64,000 nucleotides of DNA from Litomosoides sigmodontis. Lineage: Eukaryota; Nematoda; Chromadorea; Rhabditida; Onchocercidae. Below the pieces are notes generated by a model that was not told the DNA's origin, made no database searches, and saw only the letters and a program-made list of their open reading frames with translations. Within the stretch, counting starts at the first letter, position 1, and each line of letters opens with the position of its first letter. The position numbers and the translations under genes are program-made. The stretch covers positions 5,057,001 to 5,121,000 of the forward strand of contig OY718807.1 in the NCBI GenBank assembly GCA_963070105.1, read 5' to 3'. Shown one piece after another: positions 11,801 through 25,409 of this stretch.

Positions 11801-13845
11801 GAGGGTAAAGCATTAGCTATGCTTTAAGGAAAGCAGTGGCATTAGTCTAGTCCAGCCTTGGCCAAAGAAGATGGAAAAAGGGCCAGAGGAAGGAGGAAGT
11901 GCATGGACGCATGCATGCATGCATCTACGCATGAGCTTCATCCGTCGCCTCCGTCAAAATCTTACGCGCTCCTCCAGAAGCTTTCAGTGCCATCCCCTTA
12001 AGGCTTTCTTCGTTAGCAGCCTTGCCTGTCACTACTGCTTTTCACCGACAATCACACTTCCCTTCTCAGAACCTTCTCTCATTCATCCTCTCTGCTACAC
12101 TCTCTCTCTTCTAAACAAAGAAAGCTCTCCCTTTGCGTGCTTCCTTTATTTGGTTATTTCCTTTATTTCTTTAAAAAATGTTTATCGATTGATTGATAAT
12201 GTGAAACTTTCGTGAGAGGAAATAAAAATAAGCAAAAAAAGAAAAGAAGCCTAAAATTGCTTGCTGCTCGTTTTTTCGCCTTCTTTGCTTAATCAGTAAT
12301 TTCAAGGAAATTTTTTTAACTCTCCAAGGCGATGGAGAAAATCGAGCAAGTGATTGTCTACTCATTTACCACTTTTAAACTTCTCCTAACTAATTCTTCC
12401 ATGCAAAATACCTTCCTTAATTCATTTAAATCACACCGTTAATGATTGTCTTCCATCGCATTAAATCATTGAAATAATCGAATGGAAAAATTGCAGTAAA
12501 ATTTTCTGAGTAAATTTATTCGTTCATTTTTTTCTTTTTTGTCAAAATTATAAATTCGTCGATTTATAAATTTCATTTTTTTCGACCATTCCAAAGTTTT
12601 AATAAGCGATGGAAAACAGTGATAAGCAATCAACACCGTTCCTCTCTCTCTCTCTGAAACTCATAATTCCAAGTTTGCTTCCTATTATTTGACAGAATTC
12701 GATGGGTTATTTAGTTAATTAATAAAACTTTATCGTTTTCTAGGTTAATCACTTTTTAAACCGCAAGATTGCTACTTTACTGAAGAGCGTGAGTAATTTA
12801 AAATTAAACATCAGTTAGTGAAATATCTCACACACAAGCATCGATCATCGGATCTTCTGAATGCCGACAGATTTCTAATATTTTATTCGCTTTTTTCCTT
12901 ACGTGACGTTAAATTACGTTACGCGTCTATTAGGAAAAAAATTATAGAACGTTTTTTTGCTTCTAATATATCATCTAAGTTATCAGTTCGGGAAGATAAA
13001 AGCATGAAATGTATAATTATTAAATTTCTTTTAGTAGTAACTTCTTCATGAAAAGTACTCGTTGATTATTGATCGATCAGTATTTCCGGTTAACTGATAG
13101 ATAACTTTTATCAATTGATGAAGTGTTTTGTGAAGGATCGCTTCACGCACCATTTTTTACGCTGTTCACAAGGCAACTGATAGTATTTGTGATTTATGCT
13201 CATTTCAGTAATAGCAGTTTAAATTATGAAATTTGTGGTATTTATCTCGATGAGAATCTTATAGAAAGAAAGTTTTACTGGATGATTGGTGGGTTATCGA
13301 CTATCCGATATTGAGGAGTAAGGCTGTGACTTTACTCGAAGGAGTTATTTCGCTTTTTTTTCTTTATATTTCATCTTTGAAAATTCGAGTATATCTTGCC
13401 AGAAAAGTTAGAGTTATTGTTTCATCGAATAAACGATTGTATTAGTATTTTTTTTTTAAAAAAAGTGCCTGCATATGTGTTCACAAAAGAACTTGAAATT
13501 CATAACCTTTGAACTCACAGCTAACTGCACTAGAATTCCCTGAGCTGTTGAAGTCAGCAAAGTAATAAGAGAAGCGATAACTTCCAATAAAATTTTTCCC
13601 ATTCGAAATCATCACAGTTTACTCAAATAATTTACAGCTGAAAATTTACTTTCTTCTTTTAACTTCTCTTTTCTTCTTCCATCTGTCGTTGATGATATGC
13701 AAAATGCAAATTAGTAGGAAAGACGTCACAGTGTCTTTGAACTTTCAATGAAGAAATAGATGGCTGTGAACAATGCAAAGATTTGCACCAAATAGCTTTT
13801 TCATTCCATTAGACCTTTGCGGAAAACGATCGTCGGGTAGAATCC
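11801..13845. other. Intergenic, no supported gene
   Basis: AT-rich DNA with a short alternating GCATGCATGC run near 11905-11925 and a CT tract near 12645. The open frames are short and unrecognisable. No RNA gene was identified. Confidence 0.45.
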
Positions 13846-13932
13846 TTGTCCACTCGCTCATTTTCTCTCGTTGTCCACTCGCTCATTTTCTCTCGTTGTC
13901 CACTCGTTCATTTTCTCTCGTTGTCCACTCGT
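13846..13932. repeat. 25-bp tandem repeat, about 3.5 copies
   Basis: The unit TTGTCCACTCGCTCATTTTC plus TCTCG is repeated at 13846, 13871 and 13896, and partially at 13921. Copies 1 and 2 are identical; copy 3 differs by one C-to-T change. The near-identity implies recent duplication. Confidence 0.95.
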
Positions 13933-14427
13933 TGCTATTGTATCTATGATTTATCCCAGTAATACTGAATGGATTACTTGTTAATATTACTGGTAGTATG
14001 TAATGAATTCTGCCGCAACGGTAAGTTTTGCGCACTTTGAGTACTTTATAGCTACATCTTCAAATAAGTTAATTTTTAATAAATCTAAAATTTAAATCAC
14101 AAAATAACAGGCGTTACAACCTAGCTCTAGCGCAATACACAGAGTTTTCCGTTACTCTCATCATATCGAAAACACCTCCATTCCGGTCCGGAGTGAGCTT
14201 CCGCAAGCTCTGTAAATGTGTGAAAGATTTTCTAAGATTTCTTTTGAATTGATTTTTTGCAACACTTTTTTTCTGTTTCATCCCTTTTTTCAACATAGCT
14301 GAGGTACTGTATTTACTAGTTTTTTTGGAAATTTAATTTCAGTACAATTTTAATCTCCGAAATTGAGCGAAGAGAGGACTTTGAGCTGATAGAAATGACG
14401 AAAGTTTTTAGCACAGTGTTACTTTAC
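13933..14427. other. Intergenic stretch next to the possible minus-strand exon
   Basis: Nothing is supported. On the minus strand a short frame (14114-14296) begins next to a CCTCAG acceptor-like site and could be a following exon of the candidate at 14428-14668, but there is no independent evidence for it. Confidence 0.3.
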
Positions 14428-14668
14428 TGATAGATGCAACGGTCAACCATCCAGTGACTGTCCATTCGTATGGGTTAGAATATGTGCTACCATCTAATTT
14501 AATTACCTCTAACTTGCTTTCATTAGCGATTTCACAAAAAAAAGGAAAAATTTTAAGATAACATTTTTTGTCAGTCACAGCATATCGAATACGAAGAGCT
14601 TGACAGGTAGAGTTGTGAGTGGTTACAGAAGGAATATGAAAAAGTTTAATTTCCATGCTTGAATACAT
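14428..14668 (-). CDS. Possible first exon of an unrecognised minus-strand gene
   Basis: A minus-strand frame starts MYSSMEIKLFHIPSVT and runs about 80 residues to a plausible donor (TCTATCA then GTAAAG). It has balanced, non-repetitive composition with the look of real protein, including KLEVIKLDGSTYSNPYEWTV and three cysteines. TTGCAG acceptor-like sequences lie just upstream of the ATG, as for trans-spliced starts. No family was recognised and no certain downstream exon was found, so this may be chance. Only transcript data or conservation in a related nematode would decide. Confidence 0.22.
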
Positions 14669-15403
14669 TGCAACTGCTGCACCACTGCAACATACTTTTT
14701 GCTGCTTCGCAAAGAAGCATTCCGCAAATAAAGCGCTCTCAAATGACTTTGCAACAGCAACAAGGAGCGCTGCCTGAACGATGCTTCCGCTTTCATTACT
14801 TACTGAAATTACGGAGAAGCTACGCTACAAATGTGAAAGTAAACATTGATCGATGTGGTCAGCGATACTTGAAGTTATCCGTGTCGGATACGCGCCACAG
14901 CATCCCATGAAAGAGCGCTGCGACGATGACATTGCGCGCGCCCTAATCCTCTCAGGCTACTGCCTATCCGTAGCTATTGAATTGCCTTTTTCCGAAGTCA
15001 AACGCCGCCATGCCTCACTGCTTCCCAAACACACATATATATATTCATCCCTATAGCCTTTCAAAAAAAGAGCAGCGTTGGTCGCTGTCTGTCCACCCAT
15101 TTCACTGCAATAATAAACAAATATTTAGGTCAAATTAACTCATTTGAATAAAATTTGTAAAATTGAAGACAATCCTTATTTGAATGCAATCGCTGCACGC
15201 AAATGCGCGCCGACTTTTAATGTTATTAGTTATAAGATTGTTGACATCTAATATCATCCATTCTTCTCCATGTAATCTTACTCATTTATTTTTAAATTCC
15301 ATTTTCGATTAATCTTATTTCCAATGTTAATCATTATCCATATGCGGTGTTGTTTATTCTGCTTATTTGTTTCTTCATTATTGCTACGCATTGCTTCTTT
15401 CTT
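14669..15403. other. Intergenic, no supported gene
   Basis: Two short plus-strand frames (14659-14910 and 14853-15056) lack motifs and splice context. No RNA gene or regulatory site could be defended. Confidence 0.4.
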
Positions 15404-15932
15404 GCTCCCTCTCCCTCTCCCTCTCCCTCTCCCTCTCCCTCTCCCTCTCCCTCTCCCTCTCCCTCTCCCTCTCCCTCTCCCTCTCCCTCTCCCTCTCCCT
15501 CTCCCTCTCCCTCTCCCTCTCCCTCTCCCTCTCCCTCTCCCTCTCCCTCTCCCTCTCCCTCTCCCTCTCCCTCTCCCTCTCCCTCTCCCTCTCCCTCTCC
15601 CTCTCCCTCTCCCTCTCCCTCTCCCTCTCCCTCTCCCTCTCCCTCTCCCTCTCCCTCTCCCTCTCCCTCTCCCTCTCCCTCTCCCTCCCCCTCCCCCTCT
15701 CCCTCTCCCTCTCCCTCTCCCTCTCCCTCTCCCTCTCCCTCTCCCTCTCCCTCTCCCTCTCCCTCTCCCTCTCCCTCTCCCTCTCCCTCTCCCTCTCCCT
15801 CTCCCTCTCCCTCTCCCTCTCCCTCTCCCTCTCCCTCTCCCTCTCCCTCTCCCTCTCCCTCTCCCTCTCCCTCTCCCTCTCCCTCGCTCCCTCTCCCTCT
15901 CCCTCTCTTCCTCTCCCTCTCTTCCTCTCTTC
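15404..15932. repeat. (CTCCCT)n hexanucleotide array, about 530 bp
   Basis: Almost pure CTCCCT hexamers, with two CTCCCC interruptions near 15690 and degenerate units after 15885. All six frames are open across it (Leu-Pro, Ser-Pro and Leu-Ser on one strand, Gly-Glu and similar on the other), which creates spurious long frames. The strong pyrimidine/purine strand asymmetry with mirror symmetry could form triplex (H-DNA) structures. Confidence 0.98.
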
Positions 15933-16350
15933 TGCTCTTTAAATAAATGACATCACGAAAACAACGAAAAATAACGATGGCAATTGCTATTCCTGCGGAA
16001 AACAGGGCAACTTCACATCTTATTTGTTTTTTTCCCAAAACGCAAGCGTGTGGCCAATTATCAGACATTCATTTCTTCTTTAATTCCACGTCTTTCCACG
16101 TCCAACAAATTGAAGATTACGTCAATCTTTCCGGTGATATTGCCTAAACATAAAGGCGTTCCTCTGATTACCTTCAATAAACAACTTTTTATTTATATTT
16201 CAACAAACAACACTCACCTGTAATTACAAATGGTCATCAATCGATGCTAAAATAATTGTCATCTGTTGATCCTGTCACTTAGCATTATTTATGCCAACCG
16301 TTTAACGTACGTGCATTTAGGCCTTTAATTACTACACGGGTCAAAGGGCA
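15933..16350. other. unc-10 upstream region
   Basis: A short spacer between the hexamer array and the unc-10 start codon. A GTGCATTTAG acceptor-like site ends at 16320, 30 bases before the ATG, and may be the trans-splice site. No core promoter element is evident. Confidence 0.4.
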
Positions 16351-19300
16351 ATGGCCGAACCTCCCATGCCTGATTTGTCACATCTAAGTGCTGAGGAACG
16401 TCAAATTATTGAAGAAGTATTTCAGCGACAGCGCGCCGAAGAAGAAAAAGAAACTCAACTTAGCCAGTAAGTTCCATTTTTATGTTGTGACGCACTGAGA
16501 CCTGTAATTAGCATTTTGAATAAATAAGTTTTGTAAATTATCAATGTTCATCGTAACGTGTAACTTATTTTCAATTTATTGCATTTCCAATTGAAAAATT
16601 TCCGATATGCATTACTTATATATGTAAACGATTTCCAACTCGTGCAATCGTCGGTGGCTGATAAGCTTACATGAATTGAGACGTACTGTTCAGACCAGAC
16701 CATAACAAAAATTTCATCCTGAATTTCACCTCCTTCTATTTCAAATTGCTCTCATTGTATTACTTATGTATTTACTAAATTATCAGGGCATTTACCCCAC
16801 TTACAAGGGAAAAGGGAAGAATATGAAATGGGTCTCATTCGGGACTTTCAAATGATTAGTTATCAGTTAATATTGAATTTTCAATGACAACCTTTTTGTA
16901 AGAATGGAAAAGGGTGGGAAAGGGAAGGGAGAATTTTCAAAATTAGAATTTTAATTTAAGCTAACTAATCAAAGTAGTTGTAAAATTGAAGTGTTTTATT
17001 TGAATGACGGCGCGAGCTGTTAATTAAATTAGTAATTAACGAAGGGTTAAATTAATTTAATGGAAATCGAAAAAGGAAAAAATATTAGCAATAGGCGTAC
17101 TTTTGTGTTGCAGAAAAGCTGATCAAGAATTGGAAGCTATCGAGAAGCAAATCAGTAAAAGGAAAGAAATCGCACAACGTCTTGTCGGAACGCAAGATGA
17201 TGCCATTTGTCAAATTTGTCAAAAAACTAAATTTGCAGATGGCATCGGTCACAAGTGCTTTTACTGCCAATTACGGTCATGTGCTCGATGTGGCGGTCGT
17301 GTAGCAAGCAGAAACAAAGTTAGTGCAAATCATAAATTCGTTTCAATTTAATTTAAATTTTCCGTTAAATTAGCTAATCAATACATTTGTATGTAATATT
17401 GACGTTTGGAGCTCGTGGATTGTGCTAGTTTTTCGCACACTTTTTTATTGATTGAAAGCGAAATGAAAAGATTTGGCAAAAAAACATTTCTGTAATTTTA
17501 ATTTTCAAATCGCGTGATTCCCACTGATTGAAATAATTACGTGTAACGTAGAATTCCTTTTGTAAATAAGAAAAAAAAATTGATTTTCGGATATTAGATT
17601 TGTTAGTTGTGATTTTAAATTGAATTAGTACTGAATTGCAATTACTGATTTAATCGCTACTAATAATTTTAATTTTCATCTTTAGCAACTTGGTTAGTTC
17701 AGAAAGGCTTATTGGAAGAATATTTGCTATTGTCGTATTGGCATAACGAACGCAACAAATTTAACAGAAATATTTTCCAAAAACTTATTTCATAGGGAAA
17801 GACATTTCCCTAAGGAATTAGAAATGTTTAGGAAAAAAATTAGTTCAAATTTAGAATTTCATAATTTAAAATTCGTCATATGACAAAGCTGGCTCCTCAA
17901 AAAGATTTTTTTGCTTTTCCAGTCAATAATTTAAATTATTTGAAATTTTTGCTCAACGAAGAATGAAAACAATAAAATGCATAATAGTTTCTGTTGACGA
18001 GAGTTTTATGTTTTTATTAATTAATTGCATTTTTGAAGCCAATTTGGGCGTGCTCTTTGTGTCAGCAAAGACAACGAATTCTTGCGAAGACAGGCAAATG
18101 GTTTCAGCAAGCCGCAACGACCGATGAAGCTAAAGGAACGATCAGCCCGGCGGATATCAGGTTTGGCGTTACAGATATATTAACAGTTAGCTAACTTATT
18201 AGGCTAATTATAATTAATAATTTCATTTATCAGCACCACTCGTGCGATTACTTTACAATTATATTTATAATGCCGAGGAGCATTCAATTTTTGCAAAATT
18301 TTACTTCATTCATTGAAATGAAAAAGATCCGAAAGTTGCAAGCAATAAATGAACTAAACATTTAACAACATTTTTCACAACACATTTATTTCAAAATTAA
18401 TAACAACTCTTATTTTCATCACTTAATTCTGCCAATATCGCTTTGGTGACATATTTATTCACTTTTTCCCTTCATTTTTTTAAATTAATTGCTTCTTTTT
18501 TGTGCAAAATTATTAAAATCACCTCAAAAACTTCGTTCTTAAAACTTCGTTGTTGAGGTAATTTTAATAATTTTTGTTATATGAATGAAAGGGAAAACAT
18601 CATGACTCATTCAAAAATTCATTTTAATTTCCATCCATTATGTTACGAATTTCAATACATATATAATTTACGTTTAGCTATGAAATGAATTAATTCATCA
18701 AAAATAATTAATTCACAAACTACAAATACTTCTACAACTACTACTACTACCACTGCTATTATTATTATTATAACAATTTTTAGTTGGAGACATTGAGGCA
18801 GGGAGAAGGCGGAAAAAAAAGAAATGACAAGTTAATTTCTTGCTACTAATAAATTCCACTTCCTAACAATAGTGAATGCAAAATGAATATGAAACGAAAG
18901 TTTAATAATATTTTAATATATGTAAATTTGCTCATGAAAAAAATTTTTAATGAAATAATTTAAGCCCGACATATTCCGCACCACGAACACCAATAGCAAC
19001 ATCAGGAAGTCGCAAGAGCAGTACAGTGGTCAGTCGTACCACTAATGGATCTCACTCAACGGCTGCTAGTCCAGGATCAAGCATACAGCCCACCCCGACG
19101 TCCATTACTTCCGATTCCGACAGTAAGCAATCCACGCCTGTACAACAGGAACGATCACAACCAACACGAAAGCCAGTAAATCCATCGTCAATCAAACGAC
19201 AACCGACACTTTTACGACAACCATCTCTTGAAGTTACTTTTAGTTTTATTTGCAAATTGGCAATTAATTATCACTCTTCATAATTTAAAATTTTTTTATT

Positions 19301-20385
19301 GAAGTTGAAATTGTTCATTAAGAAAATTACAGTTTCTGCTTGTGCATATTACGCGTTCATCATTATGCATATGAAGCAGAATTTCCAGAGGTAAATGAAT
19401 AACACTAATCCATGATAATTGAAATTTCAGACGGAACGCCGCAATGATAAAGCCAGACCGGCAACGGCTGTTACGCATGATAACTTGAAGCAACATGATG
19501 TTGAGCAGTGTCCGGCGAATAGGTCGGTGAGTGTTGAAAGTTTCGAGCAAATTGCGCCATCAGAATCGCAGCAACAGATGAACCTAATTCGACACAGCAA
19601 CGATCGCTTGACGCAAAATAAGTCAAATGTTGAAGATGGTCATGCAAAGAGTGGACGTAAACGTGTCGAAAATTTGCAGCAACAGCAACCTAGCGATGAA
19701 CAAACTCGAAAGTATCGGTTGCATTAATTTCCGCTAATTTGGTAAACGATAAGGTGTTTGATGAGCAAAACACGCGTGCTTTGCGTGTCCTTACGGTGTA
19801 AATTCTCGATTGTATCTCACATGTGCTGCTGAAAAGCTTTGGCTCTTTTCCTTACATTTTGTCAGATTTAAAACCAATCATTACTAAGGCTGTTTCTAAC
19901 CCTTTTAAGACTAATCCGGAACAATTGCTCATAATATTTTATTTATGTTTTGCAGACGGATAAGTAACGGAATTGTAGATGAAAAGCAACCACGTGGTGA
20001 TACGTCTTTTCAAGCTAATAAAAGGTACGAATCTTTCCTTTGCTCTTTGCTAAGAGTGGGAAAAAAATTCATGAATTATTCAGCAATTCTATTAGTCGTT
20101 CTAACCATCATCACTAGAAATTTCAAAAAATTGTAGAAATACTTATGGAAGGAATAAATGCCATCGTTTTGAATTAGACAATAAAATAATCCTGTTATTT
20201 CAACTCATTAACTTTTATTTTAAATTATTTCAACAAAAAAAAATTTAAGATATCAATTTCGATCGAATGTTGTGAGCCGTGACGAGTATAAACAGAAGGA
20301 AAACGCTGGACAGCGAAAAGATCTAGAAGTGGGAATGCAACCTAAAAAGTATGTGTTATTATCATCTCCTCCTCCTATCACTCTG

Positions 20386-20430
<45 letters not shown>

Positions 20431-23400
20431 GCGTGCATATGCACACGTTTGTGCTTGTACGTGTTTGTATATGTGCGTCAATTTAGATCTAATATGAACC
20501 GCAAAAGTGTATTGCGAAAACAAGCGTCAGTGATGTTAGAAGACTGGGAATTAAAAAGTATTAATTGGCACTTGCTTTCCATAAATAGCTAAATGCCATT
20601 AAATGAAATGTCTGACAGATGGAAATCATTTCAGATATTTAAAAAGTGAATTATTTTGCTTATGAAAAAGCATGCTGCTATTTTCAAAGTTATTTTTAAG
20701 TGTAAAACGTAGGAAATCTGCAACTTCTACACTTAACGATGAAATATTAATATTAGTTTTCTTGTCATTGCTAAGTGAAAAGTTTGCCAAATTAGAATGA
20801 AATTAGTTTTTTCGTTTTTCCTAATTATTAATGCAGCACCAATGACATCACCATAGTTACAATTACACATCCGCCTAGACTAACTGGAAAGTTAAAATGA
20901 AAATGCCAACATCTTTGTGTGACTCGAAAGCTTGCCGCTTTAATATAATTGCTATCTTTTTAGCGATCAAAATGACAAACATTATATATCAAAAATATGC
21001 AAATTTGTTCATTATCTGATGGATGTAAACTTTGTCTTAGTCATTTAACACTTGAAAATGAAGAATGAATGAAAAAAATTTTGACCTGAATTTGCGAGGG
21101 ATGAAAGAATAATTTGCATGTTATTTTGTATTTTGTTTAGGAATACAAGTTCGAGTGTTGTTGTTAGCATGAGTTCATGTGGTGGCGCCGAATTACGTCG
21201 CTCACGCACTGTCCGTGAAAGTGATTCTAAACGACTTCCTGCTTCTACAATATCTGAGGTGTGGTACTCGTGATATTTGATGATAAAATAAAGTATGAAG
21301 TGATCGTATTGATACGACTCATATAAACATTTAGGGAAAGAAATAATTTTTATTAACAAATTTGAAACATTTATTTTTCATTTCAGCAACAAGTTCATCC
21401 GTTACCACCGGCAACGAGCAGTATATTTTCGTCAGGAAGACGGAAAATGAAACTCCCGAGGTTAGATCGGACGCTTGTTGACTCTTACTTGAAGCTTATT
21501 TACTGGAAATTAATGATCTGTCGGTGATTACAAAAGATGTAGAAGTTTGAAGGAAATAGAAGAGAGTGAAATGACAGACGTTGACCCTAAAAATCTTACC
21601 TTAACATTTCATTTTCATTGATGGCTGAGAATGACTAATACGACCTCCATCCTTTCATCCTAAATTTACTTACCATTGAGAGCATCATTCCCAATACTGC
21701 TTAATTAATTTAATACCTTTAATTAAAAATTTGGAGAGTAAATTGATTTGATAAATCTAATTACCTGAATTGTGAGTAAATTTAAATGCGTGGAAATGAG
21801 AGCATTATCATTTAATTACTAAACTTTACAGACAGCTTCATTCGATGTCTTCATCGGAAGATGAATTACCGTCAACATCAAGTGGTAATAATGCGGGAGT
21901 ACTGTCAATTGACACTGAAATCAGTTCCGAAAAAGGTTTCGGTTATTTGTGTGATAAAAAATTGAGTGCTTCGTATTTATTACAAAAAGGATTTTTTAAT
22001 TTTGTATTAGTAATAACTTCGGTGTAATTACTGTTGAACAAATATTAATGCTAAACAGCGCTTAAAAAATAACTTTTACAGATATTCTAAGGTACATTTA
22101 TGGGTCACAAAAAGTGCCAAGTGGACGTAAATGTTAGTTTTAATTATAAAATTTATTTCAATCTTCTTATTTGACACTATCCTCTTTCTTCCTCTTTTAT
22201 GCATTATTAAAATTAACGATCGGCTACGTGATAGTTTTTGTGATAATTTAATTAACAGCTTATCGGAATTTGTTTGTGCGTATCGTTTACTTAGTTTGAA
22301 GATACGAGTTAGTGATTAATTTGATAAGCATCACCTTTGGATATATATCTTCAACGAATTCTCATCTGTGAGACTTGAGTTGGATTACGCCAACCTGTTT
22401 TACAACGCCACGAATGCGCTGGGCTGTCCCAATTATTTTACCTATTATTTGCGTTTGCATGCGAATATATTATTTACTTTTTTTCTTTTTTGAAAGATTA
22501 CGGTTAATTTTTTGTTTATTAAACTTTTCAAATTCATACGTTCAACGCAAAAAATGTTTAGAGGAAAATAAAAGTGCTTATGCATTTTTTTAGTGCTAAT
22601 GTTCGTATGCGTAATTAAGTAATTGAATACGATAAGTGAACTGACGACAGCTGAATCAAAATTGACATATTTCCTTTCATTTCATATTGCTGAAAAAGCT
22701 TTTCCTCCCTCTCTCTCTCTCTTTCTACCTCTCTCTTTCAAAGGTGCTGCTATATGAGGAAAGGAATTTGGTATGATTGATATTTCGCAGAATTATCTGT
22801 GATAATTTTGCCAACTTCAATTTGTGGACGTCCACAAGGTCCATTGCATCTCTTCTCCTTCTCGCTCATCTCACCCACCCCCTTTCCTCTCCTTTTTTCC
22901 GTTCGCATTTTTTCCTTTTGAAAGAAAGAGAGCGAAAGCAGCACATTTATTTTTATTGCTATTTTTTTTCAATTGAATTTTTAAAAATCATTTTTTGTAA
23001 AATTTCGAGTTGGATGTTACAAACACACAGCTAAAAGTAGTGATGGATTAACCGATGTTGTTTTTAAGGAAAGGAAGGTAAAACTCTCTCATATCGTAAG
23101 TACGAATCGTTCTTAAAAGTCAAAAATAAATTTGGTAGCATCGAACAGTAAAGTTTTTGATAGGAAGGAAATGATCGATACTGGTCAGTCAAATATCAGT
23201 TATCGGCAGATGAATTATTTAATTTCGTTTTTAGTTTCATCCGGTTCAAATCGTAAATTTCAACGCGATAACGAAATGATGAATGTCCCTGTGGTGCAGT
23301 CAACTGTTTTACCTGGCGATGTTCTTGCAGCTAAAATACGCACCTATCTTTCTGTATGCTTGCGAAATTTTTCTTTGTTAAATTAAAATTTTGTTTGTTG

Positions 23401-25371
23401 AATGTTTTAAATTAGTAATAAATTGTTTAACCTCAACGAGTGCAAATATTTAATGAGGTTAACTTAATGAAGTCATCTATAAAGGTTTTATTTTCCTAAA
23501 ATACATCAAAATTTAAGCATCCTGTGACTTGGCAACCATCAGCGGATCAGCATCGTTTAATCGGACATATGATTTTGCATAAATCTAATGGCACACGTGG
23601 AGATCTTGGCTTAAAGGTTTCTTTCTTATTTTTTCACTTTTCATAATTGGTAAATTATGAAATTACGGTCGTCGGATATCGGTAGGGTGGAAAAGGAGTT
23701 CAATAAAAATTCAGATTGAAATAAGGAAAGAGACATATTTAAGGGTTCACTTTTAAAGTGAATTGTTTTTAAAAACAAAAAAAAAGAATTAAAATGTATT
23801 CATTCCTAGATGTTACATTACTTTTCATTGCTCATTTTTTTTCAAACAAAAATTGTTGCTAAATTTTTAGTTAAAAATAGCTATTTAAGTGGAAGAAGTC
23901 TTATATTTTTCAAATTTGAACTTAATTAGAAATTGAACTTGTTTTTACCATGATAATATTAAAATTTTCGTGGAAGTGAAAATTTCTTATTTCTATAGTA
24001 TTTGCCTTTCTACATTACGTGACAAAATTATTAATGAAGTTTTTGGTACGATAATTGACATAACTATGTTTTATTAAAGTGCTTATCAGTGGTCCTTTGA
24101 TCATCATTCTCACCTTTGGAAATTCACGCTATAAAAAGATTTAAATGTTAACAACTTAGAAATTAAAATTAATTAAAAATTTTGTATGAAGAACATATAC
24201 AAAAGTGCCTTAATTGCTATAAAACATAATTTTCATTAATCAGTACTCTTTTTTACCTAAAAAACGAGATTATTGAGTTTATTTTTCCTGTAAAATACTA
24301 AATCGAATCAAGTGAAAGGAAAAGCTCAAATCATTTGACCTTAAAATTTTAAATAAGTAATTAATCTGTGTCTAATTAAGCTTTTTTCTTACATGTTGAA
24401 ATTTGTTAAATGAGTTTAGTAATTATTTGTTTGCGTGGATATAATGAACGGTTGAAAATATTCTTTCAAATACAAGTTAATGAAAAATGAAAGTGGAAAA
24501 TTGTCATCAAATACCTGTCTAAGTTCCTGGAAACTTTTCTAATTAAAAACAGTGTCTGACAATCAGTAAATTTTGAATAATAATTTTTTATGTAGTAAAA
24601 TTATTTATTTATTTATTTACTGGCGGCCACGCCAAAATCACGTTTTGTTTTCAGTAGATTTGCTTTTCTTGTAGCTCTTTAAATGAAAGAGAAATGCTTA
24701 AGTGAAATTTTTGGAATAATTAAAATTATAAAATACGGGTCAACGGAAATGATGAATTCAATAATTTTTGAAATGAATTGATGAGAGAAGGAGAAGATGG
24801 AAGGAGAGAGAGTGGATTGATTTAGTAATCATTTCTGTTAAAAGTAATGTTTTCCTCTCGAAATGTTGATGGTGGGAGTAATTAGATTAAATCGAGTAAT
24901 TAAATCGAGAAAGAGTAATTAAATTTACGTTTGGTTAGTGAGCCCATTGAAAAGAAAAAATGGGATTCATTAGAAGTACAGAGAATTCTTGTTGATTTCA
25001 ATAATTTCCTCCTACAAGTTATTTTAAGGTTGTCGGAGGTCGGCGATCGGACACCGGTCGTTTAGGCGCATTTATCACACAAGTGAAACCTGGATCTGTT
25101 GCTGACGTTGTTGGTCGTCTTCGACGAGGTTTTATTTTGCAAAAATTTCAAGGATAACTTTTGAGGAATAGTTTTAACGCTTGCATCATTAATTCAGACT
25201 TGTGACATTTCCCTTTTTTTTTTGAAAATATGAAGTTTATCAAAAAAACGAGTGATATAAACGAAAGGATGATTTAACTACTGGTTGAGCACAGTTTATT
25301 TCAACAAAAAATGAAGAAATCGACTGAGCTCATTATTGTTCACAACAGAAGTGAAAGAAAGAAGAAAGGAC

Positions 25372-25409
<38 letters not shown>

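Noticed and set aside
10824..11813. 329-residue His-Phe-Ser-rich minus-strand frame
   Set aside because: By-product of the GGAAT/GAAAT satellite; composition is entirely repeat-derived.
15324..16068. Long Leu-Pro, Ser-Pro and Gly-Glu reading frames on both strands
   Set aside because: They are created by the CTCCCT array, which is open in all frames; there is no splice or family evidence.
22375..22593. Possible extra unc-10 exon
   Set aside because: The flanking exons 22082-22126 and 23235-23353 already join in phase, and the encoded residues match nothing in RIM proteins.
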